A stretch of 36,799 nucleotides of DNA from Pseudomonadota bacterium. Lineage in GTDB: Bacteria > Bdellovibrionota > UBA1018 > CAIMNF01. The stretch covers positions 1 to 36,799 of the forward strand of contig JAIXOQ010000021.1 in NCBI GenBank assembly GCA_027486675.1, read 5' to 3'. Shown here piece after piece: positions 6,934-12,842 of the stretch. The notes beneath the pieces are model-generated. The model did not search any database and was not told the DNA's origin. It was given only the letters and a program-made list of their open reading frames with translations. How positions within the stretch are numbered: position 1 is the stretch's first letter; every line of letters begins with the position of its first letter. A program made the translations under genes and the position numbers.

Positions 6934-7161
6934 ATGAATAAAAAGGAAAAACAGGTCGCTCAAAGACGGATCAACTTCCTCAAACGGGTAATAACCGTAC
7001 AGGAGTTGTACCAAAAACACTACGTGGAAGGCTTGCCTACCACGGTCATCTGGAGGAAACACATCGAACCAATCCATCACATCAGCCTGCAATCGCTCCG
7101 CGAATACCTGAGCATCGCGGCTAAATCGGAACTTTCAAAAATTATAAACAATCAATCATGA
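6934..7161 (+). CDS. Small basic hypothetical protein
   Basis: This 75-residue, lysine- and arginine-rich, helical product has no recognised family. The segment YVEGLPTTVIWRKHIEPIHH could be part of a helix-turn-helix. It begins 3 bp after the previous stop, with a weak AAAGG before the ATG, and its stop overlaps the next start (ATGA). Position in the early operon suggests a host-takeover or regulatory role, but this is a guess. Confidence 0.6.
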   Translation: MNKKEKQVAQRRINFLKRVITVQELYQKHYVEGLPTTVIWRKHIEPIHHISLQSLREYLSIAAKSELSKIINNQS

Positions 7162-7679
7162 AATCAAAAATCTATTTGATGGCCATCTTGTTGGCGATCG
7201 TCGCTTTTTCAGCCTGCTCAAAGGCTTTGGCACCCACAGGTACCACTTTATTCGATGTGGCTGCTTTTAATAAATATGCTGATAGCGTGGTAGTTTGGAA
7301 ACTACTCCAACCTGATACGACCTACAAAGTGTATCCGCACACATTAACCGATACAGTTTTCATGGCCGGTGAAATGATTCAGGTACATGACTCAGTATGG
7401 TGTCCTGGAATGCTGGTACGAGATAGTTTGATTTACATCACCAGCATTGTATATGTGCCTGAAAAGCACATCAATTATAGTCATACCGTGTATGATACCA
7501 TGCGGACGGTTCAAAATGTACCAATCAAATTTTCCCAAATTATGAGTAAGGATTACTCCTGGAGCGAACGTATTGCCTGGCTGCTGCTCGTTGCTTTTCT
7601 ACTCATTGGATGGCTCATGAAACCTTCAAATATAAAGAAGGATATACTCATCGAAAAACAACCAGGAGACCTGCTATGA
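7158..7679 (+). CDS. Lipoprotein with C-terminal membrane anchor, candidate unimolecular spanin
   Basis: This 173-residue protein has a lipoprotein signal peptide with a lipobox-like FSAC (C20), a ~115-residue mature domain, and a single hydrophobic segment near the C-terminus (IAWLLLVAFLLIGWLM, residues 139-154) followed by a basic tail. A lipidated N-terminus in the outer membrane plus a C-terminal inner-membrane helix is the architecture of u-spanins (phage T1 gp11 type), which fuse the two membranes at lysis. Its stop overlaps the start of a DUF5675 gene, another candidate lysis factor. The length is in the u-spanin range. No sequence homology is claimed. Confidence 0.55.
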   Translation: MKSKIYLMAILLAIVAFSACSKALAPTGTTLFDVAAFNKYADSVVVWKLLQPDTTYKVYPHTLTDTVFMAGEMIQVHDSVWCPGMLVRDSLIYITSIVYVPEKHINYSHTVYDTMRTVQNVPIKFSQIMSKDYSWSERIAWLLLVAFLLIGWLMKPSNIKKDILIEKQPGDLL

Positions 7680-8113
7680 AAATTGAAGTAAACAAAATAT
7701 GCGAGACGAAGGACGCCACCCTTTCAATGCTCAGCATCGACGGACAGCACTTTTGCTTTGTATTGGAGGACGGTTTTAGAGATGTAAAACAACCTGGACG
7801 AACCCGGATTGCGGGTGGCGTGTACAACTTGGTGAAACGCTTTGTCGGCAAATTTTACGAAGAGTACAAACGCCGTTTCAAACATGAGTTTTCTATTCAA
7901 ATTGAAGGCGTTGCAAACTTCGAGGACATATTGGCGCACATCGGTAATTCGGTGAAGGATACACGGGGCTGTTTGCTCCTTGGGTTTGTAGCCAGTTTGG
8001 TGAATTATGACATCGTAATCGAGCAAAGTACTCCCGCCTATTTAGCCTTTTACAAACTCGTGGATAAGGCTTTTAAAAACAACGAAACCGTAACGCTTAC
8101 AATCAATCGCTAA
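7676..8113 (+). CDS. DUF5675 family protein, possible lysis enzyme
   Basis: This 145-residue protein fits the DUF5675 pattern: FVLEDGFRD-K--G-TRI--G-YNL near residues 25-50, a central F-x-I-x-V--FEDILAHIGN with a conserved His, then DTRGCLLLG. The family is common in Bacteroidota phages and has been suggested to act on the cell wall; no biochemical role is established to my knowledge. The start was chosen at the ATG overlapping the previous stop and preceded by CCAGGAG; an upstream in-frame ATG at 7610 would lie inside the upstream gene. Pairing with a spanin-like protein supports a lysis role. Confidence 0.7.
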   Translation: MKIEVNKICETKDATLSMLSIDGQHFCFVLEDGFRDVKQPGRTRIAGGVYNLVKRFVGKFYEEYKRRFKHEFSIQIEGVANFEDILAHIGNSVKDTRGCLLLGFVASLVNYDIVIEQSTPAYLAFYKLVDKAFKNNETVTLTINR

Positions 8114-8117
8114 ATCA

Positions 8118-8894
8118 ATGAAAACACATTTGCTCATTACGGCAGTAAACAAATACAATCCCGCTTTTTATGGCGCTGGCAATGACCTGAACGGTTGCAT
8201 TACCGATGCCGAAAAAATGAAGGAACTCTTTATGCAGCAAGACCTGAACAATGGAATTGTGCAGATTTTGTACAATGAGGATTGTCGGAGATCTGAGGTT
8301 ATTGCTTCCCTCAAATACATTGCTTTCAACATGGTTGCCGGTGACCGGCTGATCTGGTTCCATTCAGGGCATGGCAGTTACATGGAAACCGCCAACGGTC
8401 GCGCGACTTGTCGCTGCATGCATGATAACGTTTTATGGGATGCCGAGGTCGTAAAACTATGGAAAGACTTTCCAAAATACTCCTACGTGATCGCCCTGAG
8501 TGACACCTGCTTTTCAGAAAGTAACAGCCGCAATATCATTGGTTTCCCTGGTCACCGGGATAACCCGGATGATACTTACATGAAGTCGCGTAGTATCGAA
8601 TTGCCGCGCATGGCAAAGAAGTCTCCAACTAAGGGTTCTATCCCAATCAAGATTGGATTTCTCGCCATATCGGCATGCACTGCATTTCAGGTAAGTTGGG
8701 AGAATAATAACGGCGGAATTTTCACCCAGTGCATTGAAAAAGCGATGGATAATTCCAAGGGACTGGACTGGGCGATATTGCATGAACGTGTATGCCGCAA
8801 CATGCCACCTGAGTATAATCAGAACCCTATCCTTGAAACTAATTCAGGCCGATTGGGCAAATTGATTCCAGGGTTTTCTGTATACCAAAATTAG
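8118..8894 (+). CDS. Metacaspase-like cysteine protease (peptidase C14 fold)
   Basis: This 258-residue protein matches the caspase p20 plan: a first beta strand and loop LLITAVNKY--A-YGAGNDLNGCITDA, a central strand ending in FHSGHG with the candidate catalytic H85, and LSDTCFS with the candidate catalytic C131. Conserved Asp and Gly residues around them are intact, so it is probably active. It lacks obvious extra N-terminal or membrane domains. It follows the DUF5675 gene by 4 bp. Bacterial caspase-like proteases often act in abortive infection, toxin activation or signalling; in a prophage it could serve exclusion of other phages, host killing or processing of a phage protein. The substrate is unknown. 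Confidence 0.8.
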   Translation: MKTHLLITAVNKYNPAFYGAGNDLNGCITDAEKMKELFMQQDLNNGIVQILYNEDCRRSEVIASLKYIAFNMVAGDRLIWFHSGHGSYMETANGRATCRCMHDNVLWDAEVVKLWKDFPKYSYVIALSDTCFSESNSRNIIGFPGHRDNPDDTYMKSRSIELPRMAKKSPTKGSIPIKIGFLAISACTAFQVSWENNNGGIFTQCIEKAMDNSKGLDWAILHERVCRNMPPEYNQNPILETNSGRLGKLIPGFSVYQN

Positions 8895-8902
8895 ACCACC
8901 AA

Positions 8903-8935
8903 GGCGCTGGTCAACCCACCAGGTAGGCCAGCGCC
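8903..8935. other. Intergenic hairpin between the metacaspase and ATPase genes
   Basis: GGCGCTGG (8903-8910) pairs perfectly with CCAGCGCC (8928-8935) around a 17-base loop. There is no T tract on either side, so it is not an ordinary intrinsic terminator. It may stabilise or process the operon RNA. Confidence 0.5.
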
Positions 8936-8949
8936 ATAAACCAAAACAC

Positions 8950-9588
8950 ATGCGCGCGATCGGAATCAATGACTTTTTAAATAGGAAGTTCGACACTTTC
9001 AACTTTACAGGACCCTGGGCTGCAACCTTTGGACAACCGGAGCGCAACATGCGCGTGATCGTGTATGGCCGCCCAGGACAAGGCAAAACGGAATTCTGCA
9101 TACAATTGGCGAAGTACATGGCCGGATTTACAAAGGTGTATTACAACTCCTTTGAGCAAGGGATCAGCAAAACCCTCCAGGATGCTCTGGTACGCAACAA
9201 TATGATGGAGGTAAATGGCAAGTGCATTTTTGGCGACCAGGAAACCTACTCCGAAATGACAGAACGGCTGAATAGCAAAAACGCACCCCAGGTGGTCATC
9301 ATTGATTCACGGGATTACATCAACCTGACGGCTGCGCAGTTCAAAACCCTGATCGATAATAACCCGCGCAAGTGCTTCATCATAGTTTGTTGGGAAAGTG
9401 GTGGTAAGCCACGCGGCGAGTTCGCCAAACAGATCGAGTTCATGTGCGACGTAAAAATCAGGGTTTCAAACTTCACCGCATACCCACGGAGCCGTTTTGG
9501 CGGTAATCAAAACTTTATCATTTGGTCACGCAAGCCGAAAGCCGGTGAGCAATTAACCTTCCTTAAAGATGAAAAAGCTGACGCTTAA
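8950..9588 (+). CDS. RecA-superfamily P-loop ATPase, RadA/KaiC-like
   Basis: This 212-residue protein has Walker A GRPGQGKT (residues 40-47, K46) and Walker B VVIIDSRD (D119). A later stretch, CWESGGKPRGEFAKQIEFMCDVKIRV, is laid out like the RadA/KaiC segment that contains the conserved K and VD residues, although the typical GH-TK signature is altered. Length suits a single RecA-fold domain without zinc finger or Lon domain. It could support recombination or replication restart during transposition. It lies 55 bp after the metacaspase and overlaps the next gene by 20 bp. Confidence 0.7.
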   Translation: MRAIGINDFLNRKFDTFNFTGPWAATFGQPERNMRVIVYGRPGQGKTEFCIQLAKYMAGFTKVYYNSFEQGISKTLQDALVRNNMMEVNGKCIFGDQETYSEMTERLNSKNAPQVVIIDSRDYINLTAAQFKTLIDNNPRKCFIIVCWESGGKPRGEFAKQIEFMCDVKIRVSNFTAYPRSRFGGNQNFIIWSRKPKAGEQLTFLKDEKADA

Positions 9589-9910
9589 AGTGCCTCGGGA
9601 CGCTTTTCAATCCATGGTCTATGCTATCGATAAGAATTACGCAATGGCTATGGATACCACTGATTTTGAATCCCTAATTATTGCAACAGTACTTGTTGAA
9701 TGGGCGCATGAAACGCTAATTCGGGATATGTCACAGGAATATTCAAAGCCGGTAAAACTAAAACTGAATATCTCCCAGGCATTGTGTTTAAGGCCAATTT
9801 TATCCATCCAACATTACGATGATCCCTGGTTGCTGGCTGTATATGGCGATTTGTCCAGGAGTATCGATCAGTTCCTTCAATCACCCGTTCGTTTAAATTC
9901 AACCATTTAA
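9569..9910 (+). CDS. Hypothetical protein
   Basis: This 113-residue soluble product has no recognised motif. It overlaps the end of the ATPase gene by 20 bp and is followed by a gene 3 bp downstream, so it is probably cotranslated. It looks mostly helical (VLVEWAHETLIRDMSQEYSK region). The function is unknown. Confidence 0.6.
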   Translation: MKKLTLKVPRDAFQSMVYAIDKNYAMAMDTTDFESLIIATVLVEWAHETLIRDMSQEYSKPVKLKLNISQALCLRPILSIQHYDDPWLLAVYGDLSRSIDQFLQSPVRLNSTI

Positions 9911-9913
9911 AAC

Positions 9914-10297
9914 ATGAAAATATTCGTATACGATGCCACAACTCAAAGAGTAAATGGCAAAAAGCCAACAGTAACCTTTTGCAAAAATGGTTCAATTCGC
10001 CTTAATACAGGCTTTTGTGAAGCCTTAAAAATCACAACAGGTAAGGCTATAACATTTTGTCAAGATGTAGAAAATCCAAGTGACTGGTATTTATATTTTG
10101 ATGCGGACTCCGGTTTTCCATTTAGATATAAAGAAGGTCAATCATTGATTGGAAGCCACAAGATATTGGCTAATAAGATGATTGATTTCTTGAACGCTGA
10201 CTCTAAAACTGTAGTCGTGCCTGTTGCGACTAAACCGATACAAGTTAATGGTCGTGATTTTTACGCCCTCATCACAAAGGCTTTAAATTCAAAGTAA
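9914..10297 (+). CDS. Hypothetical protein
   Basis: This 127-residue product has a beta-rich N-terminus (MKIFVYDATTQRVNGKKPTV) and a central segment (DWYLYFDADSGFPFRYKEGQ) of the kind seen in small single-copy phage proteins of unknown function. No domain is recognised. Its gene is noticeably richer in A and T than its neighbours, which may indicate separate acquisition. It ends just before the second tRNA-like element. Confidence 0.6.
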   Translation: MKIFVYDATTQRVNGKKPTVTFCKNGSIRLNTGFCEALKITTGKAITFCQDVENPSDWYLYFDADSGFPFRYKEGQSLIGSHKILANKMIDFLNADSKTVVVPVATKPIQVNGRDFYALITKALNSK

Positions 10298-10305
10298 AAC
10301 GGCTT

Positions 10306-10379
10306 GTCGATGGTGCCGAATGCCTGAATATTGGCAGGAGTGAACTGGCTGCATGGGGGTTCGAGTCCCCCCTTCGACG
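10306..10379 (+). tRNA. Degenerate tRNA-like element
   Basis: Positions 10355-10371 form an ideal T arm (GGGGG-TTCGAGT-CCCCC). Flanking 7-nt strands (GTCGATG at 10306-10312 and CTTCGAC at 10372-10378) pair at six of seven positions, like an acceptor stem. The D and anticodon arms are weak: TGCC/GGCA can form a D-like stem with a 15-base loop, and the best anticodon loop (GTGAACT, anticodon GAA) has only three of five stem pairs. No CCA is encoded. It shares GCTG(T/C)ATGGGGGTTCGA(A/G)TCCCCC with the element at 3886-3957, so the two are probably related. Confidence 0.3.
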
Positions 10380-10402
10380 CAACAATTTCAACAACAAAAG
10401 AA

Positions 10403-10852
10403 ATGAAAAAAACTGTACTCATATCGCTGATCGCTTTGCTGCCCTTGTGGGTGGCTGGCCAGAGCTATGATGTACGGCATGCGCTGATACCTGCAAGCAT
10501 TTCTGTAGTCCATGGTATGGCATGGGGGCTGAATCAAACCCTTGAACATCATAATAGCCAGTTCTTCAAGGTTTTCCCTGGAGCCTCAAAACGTTGGTTC
10601 GGACAGGATTCCTGGAAAAACAAGTACTGGCAGTTCGACCCGGAGCAGGGACGTAACCGGACACCGATTTGGTTCACGGATGCCAAGCATTTCACGGCGA
10701 GCGTGAGCCAGGTTGCGCCGTTTTTCACTGGCATTACCATCGTGCTTGGAAAGAAGCGCCCGATCTGGCACTACCTGATTGACGCGGGTATCAGCGCGAT
10801 TGCCTACACCGCAGGCAATTATGTCACTTATGATCTCATTAAAAAATACTGA
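10403..10852 (+). CDS. Exported or membrane protein of unknown function
   Basis: This 149-residue protein has an N-terminal signal peptide (MKKTVLISLIALLPLWVAGQ) and two further moderately hydrophobic stretches (near residues 95-110 and 120-140), so it is secreted or membrane-inserted. No family is recognised. The start at 10403 was chosen because the upstream extension of the frame reads through the tRNA-like element and would bury the signal peptide. Like the protein at 3471, it is an exported product encoded next to a tRNA-like element. Confidence 0.65.
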   Translation: MKKTVLISLIALLPLWVAGQSYDVRHALIPASISVVHGMAWGLNQTLEHHNSQFFKVFPGASKRWFGQDSWKNKYWQFDPEQGRNRTPIWFTDAKHFTASVSQVAPFFTGITIVLGKKRPIWHYLIDAGISAIAYTAGNYVTYDLIKKY

Positions 10853-10854
10853 AA

Positions 10855-11187
10855 ATGAAACTATCAAATGAAATGTGCGAGTTTGAATTCGCAAAACTCC
10901 CCATCGAACTAAAACGGTGGATTATTGCCACCACAACTGAATTATCACGGGCTGAAATAAAGCACCCTGATTGGCCTGAAGATAAAATACATGCCGCCGC
11001 CATAGTGGCTGAAGAATCTGGAGAACTTGTCAGAGCGGCTTTGAATTACGAGTACGAAGGAGCCCGGTATTACGACATGCATACAGAGGCCATCCAAACG
11101 GCTGCAACGTGTTTTCGATTCGTATTAAATGCTCCAGACTTAGTTTTTTATAAATGCGCACCTGAAAAAAACTCTGAAAATGGCTAA
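10855..11187 (+). CDS. MazG-like nucleotide pyrophosphohydrolase-fold protein
   Basis: This 110-residue helical protein carries AAIVAEESGELVRAALNYEY, matching the EExxE metal-binding motif of all-alpha NTP pyrophosphatases (MazG/dUTPase-2 type), followed by a helix with E and a final helix with R--R/FVLNA. The second acidic motif (ExxD) is not clear, so activity is uncertain. Phage MazG proteins act on dNTPs or on (p)ppGpp-like alarmones. It overlaps the next small ORF by 8 bp. Confidence 0.6.
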   Translation: MKLSNEMCEFEFAKLPIELKRWIIATTTELSRAEIKHPDWPEDKIHAAAIVAEESGELVRAALNYEYEGARYYDMHTEAIQTAATCFRFVLNAPDLVFYKCAPEKNSENG

Positions 11188-11347
11188 ACTAGAGAATCCA
11201 TCGCTAACATCAATCGAATTATTGATGCGTACTTATGCCGTTCTTCTTGTGTTAAGAAGTCCCGCCCTTGAAAACCTTAAAAAGGATATTGAAGATTTTC
11301 TTAAACCCGATATAACAGAACAAATTAAAAAAGATGTTCGTAAATAA
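11180..11347 (+). CDS. Small ORF, 55 residues
   Basis: The frame MAKLENPSLTSIELLMRTYA... ends at TAA 11345-11347. It overlaps the MazG-like stop by 8 bp and its own stop overlaps the next ATG (TAATG), an arrangement typical of coupled phage genes. The product is helical with no recognised domain. Confidence 0.5.
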   Translation: MAKLENPSLTSIELLMRTYAVLLVLRSPALENLKKDIEDFLKPDITEQIKKDVRK

Positions 11348-11523
11348 TGGCACCAATAACATTCAATCTTAAAATGGCTGTAACCATAAGAGCCAAACAA
11401 ATCGTGAAAAGTTTCTTGGATGGTGAATCAATCAGCCTTAAGGACTGGCAACTTTTAAAAGATCAAAAAGTAATTACCCGCATACCTAAATTCGCAACGC
11501 ATGGAAACCCAAAAAAGAACTAA
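11347..11523 (+). CDS. Small ORF, 58 residues
   Basis: It starts at the ATG overlapping the previous stop and ends at TAA 11521-11523, 23 bp into the following gene. An internal ATG at 11374 (MAVTIRAKQIVKSFLDGESI) is an alternative start. The sequence KSFLDGESISLKDWQLLKDQ could be a short helix-turn-helix. The function is unknown. Confidence 0.45.
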   Translation: MAPITFNLKMAVTIRAKQIVKSFLDGESISLKDWQLLKDQKVITRIPKFATHGNPKKN

Positions 11524-11917
11524 ACCCAAACCAGACTGGATCACAGCCATTGAAGGCTTCGATCAATCATGGCACCGTACGATAAAAATGAAAATAGATG
11601 GCTACAATGTCACTTTTCAAAATCAAACATTTAAGCGCAAAATAGTCATCGTTTGGTATGTTGATGGAGTTTGGAAAGGAGAGTATATCAATATCAATTC
11701 AGAGATTGGAGCAAAATTTGGAATGCCCAAATACTTTAATATACCCAAAAAGTGGCTTGATCTCGAACGCAGAATAAACGGCAAAAAAGCAGCCGATAAA
11801 ATGAAGGCCGCAAATAGCAAAAAGGTGATTGCTTACCTCAACTACTGGACATCACCCGCAAGCCTTATCAGGCATTTGAAAAAGACTTGTAAGGAGTTTG
11901 AAGTGGTTAATGATTAA
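11501..11917 (+). CDS. Basic hypothetical protein, last gene of the early operon
   Basis: This 138-residue, lysine-rich product has an N-terminal beta segment (VTFQNQTFKRKIVIVWYVDG) and a helical C-terminus. No domain is recognised. The high positive charge could mean nucleic-acid binding. It is the last clear rightward gene before the strand switch at 11.9 kb. No terminator hairpin is visible right after it, so transcription may run into the control region. Confidence 0.6.
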   Translation: METQKRTKPKPDWITAIEGFDQSWHRTIKMKIDGYNVTFQNQTFKRKIVIVWYVDGVWKGEYININSEIGAKFGMPKYFNIPKKWLDLERRINGKKAADKMKAANSKKVIAYLNYWTSPASLIRHLKKTCKEFEVVND

Positions 11918-11938
11918 GTATTGAACCACGGTTGTATA

Positions 11939-12154
11939 TTAGAAAAGATATTGATTTCGAGTGAATCTGGTTACATTAATATCCTTGTGTTCATCATCAT
12001 CTTTTTTGTTATTCAAACCACTCCAAAAATCAAAAATTGAATCTTCAGGTTCGTTTAGGTGCTTTGATAAGCTTGTTATAAGTTCTGGGCAGTTTTCAGG
12101 AAGAACGCCCATTTCTTTCAATTCAATTATTACGTTTTGTAAACGAATGTCCAT
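11939..12154 (-). CDS. Small acidic protein on the opposite strand
   Basis: This 71-residue frame starts at an ATG after an A-rich leader and points away from the promoter at 12215-12246. The product is acidic in its centre (EPEDSIFDFW, then KKDDDEHKD). It is an isolated leftward gene between the early operon and the regulator operon, which is the place for a control protein. The shared intergenic region has three AACGTRCA boxes that could be its binding sites. No domain is recognised. Confidence 0.5.
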   Translation of the reverse strand: MDIRLQNVIIELKEMGVLPENCPELITSLSKHLNEPEDSIFDFWSGLNNKKDDDEHKDINVTRFTRNQYLF

Positions 12155-12178
12155 GTTTTTTGATTTTTATTGTCAGCT

Positions 12179-12210
12179 AACGTACATAACGTGCAAAACG
12201 AAACGTGCAA
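12179..12210. promoter_or_regulatory. Cluster of AACGTRCA boxes upstream of the middle promoter
   Basis: AACGTGCAA occurs exactly at 12188-12196 and 12202-12210 (14-bp period), preceded by the variant AACGTACAT at 12179-12187. The boxes end 4 bp before the -33 element of the promoter driving the structured RNA and regulator genes. An activator or repressor binding here would control the switch from early to late expression. Confidence 0.5.
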
Positions 12211-12214
12211 TTGT

Positions 12215-12246
12215 TTTGAACATTAACCAAAAGTGTTTTACATTTG
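12215..12246 (+). promoter_or_regulatory. Bacteroidota-type promoter of the structured RNA and regulator operon
   Basis: TTTG at 12215-12218 and a perfect TAnnTTTG (TACATTTG) at 12239-12246 are separated by 20 bp. The predicted start near 12251 coincides with the first base of the 12-bp closing stem of the RNA, which supports both calls. Confidence 0.7.
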
Positions 12247-12250
12247 TAGC

Positions 12251-12388
12251 GACAACACACCGAATTTATCCTTTGCGGGGTATTTTCAAACAACAAGTTT
12301 CTTAACCAGGGATTAGAATACCCTGTCAGACGAAGGAAGCCGCGAGGCTCCTTAACCTCCTTTCTGCTCCGCAGACCGGTGTGTTGTC
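12251..12388 (+). ncRNA. Structured ~138-nt RNA with 12-bp closing stem and exposed anti-Shine-Dalgarno sequence
   Basis: GACAACACACCG (12251-12262) pairs perfectly with CGGTGTGTTGTC (12377-12388). Inside are hairpins CAGGG/CCCTG (12307-12325), AAGG-A-AGCC/GGCT-CCTT with a GCGA tetraloop (12333-12353), and TCTGC/GCAGA with loop TCC (12363-12375). The linker between the last two contains ACCTCCTTTCTG (12355-12366), the 3' end of Bacteroidota 16S rRNA. CCTCCTTT in it is complementary to AAAGGAGG ahead of the genes at 12835 and 13386. Alternative pairings exist (GGGTATT 12278-12284 with AATACCC 12317-12323; CCCTG 12321-12325 with CAGGG 12399-12403). It has no ORF. It could be a separate sRNA or a cis-acting leader comparable to the P1 c4 RNA. 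Confidence 0.6.
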
Positions 12389-12434
12389 AACGTCCTGGCA
12401 GGGCTTTTTATGCCCGTAACCTTCTAATTTGACA

Positions 12435-12842
12435 ATGAAAGAGGTTCAAAACAAAGACGGCTTTCCCGTCTCAAAAGATGTTTCAATTTATTTTGGAGAG
12501 CCCGGAGGCTTCGGTGGCTCCATCAGTAACCACCTGATGGGATGGAGCGATGAGCAACATGGTTATATCGTGCTTTTGCGCGATCTTGCCTACTGCCTAT
12601 CCGTACATCCCACATTTATCAGAAATGTTCTGCGAGATCAGACCATGACCAAAGGTGTTGAGTGGGTTGATTCGTTTATGACCGACTACGAAAATGGCCA
12701 TCAATACAAGGCCCTTACTCCTGCTGGTCTAAAATTATTCCTTTCCTTGCTCCCGAACGACCACCACTACTTTGACTGCATCCGACAAGCCTGCCGTAAT
12801 CTGGAGAGTATGTTCAATGAAAAAGGAGGGAGCCATGAATAA
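12435..12842 (+). CDS. Bro/KilA-type phage regulator (first of two)
   Basis: This 135-residue protein has a central stretch IVLLRDLAYCLSVHPTFIRN and a C-terminal block YKALTPAGLKLFLSLLPNDH then C-R-C-NLESMF. This follows the Bro-N/antirepressor pattern in which a helical DNA-binding core ends in a LT-xGL-xLxx helix. The start is the ATG at 12435 (a TTG two codons earlier is possible); it has no Shine-Dalgarno sequence. It lies 46 bp after the closing stem of the structured RNA and overlaps the next gene by 8 bp. It may be an antirepressor or the middle/late activator; Mu encodes Mor and C in this part of the genome. Confidence 0.55.
   Translation: MKEVQNKDGFPVSKDVSIYFGEPGGFGGSISNHLMGWSDEQHGYIVLLRDLAYCLSVHPTFIRNVLRDQTMTKGVEWVDSFMTDYENGHQYKALTPAGLKLFLSLLPNDHHYFDCIRQACRNLESMFNEKGGSHE

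Noticed and set aside
8903-8935. Hairpin after the metacaspase gene as an intrinsic terminator
   Set aside because: The stem is strong but no T tract follows on either strand; kept only as a structural feature.
10331-10402. Upstream extension of the exported protein through the second tRNA-like element
   Set aside because: The extension reads GGSSPPFDA, the usual false translation of a tRNA 3' half, and would place the signal peptide internally.
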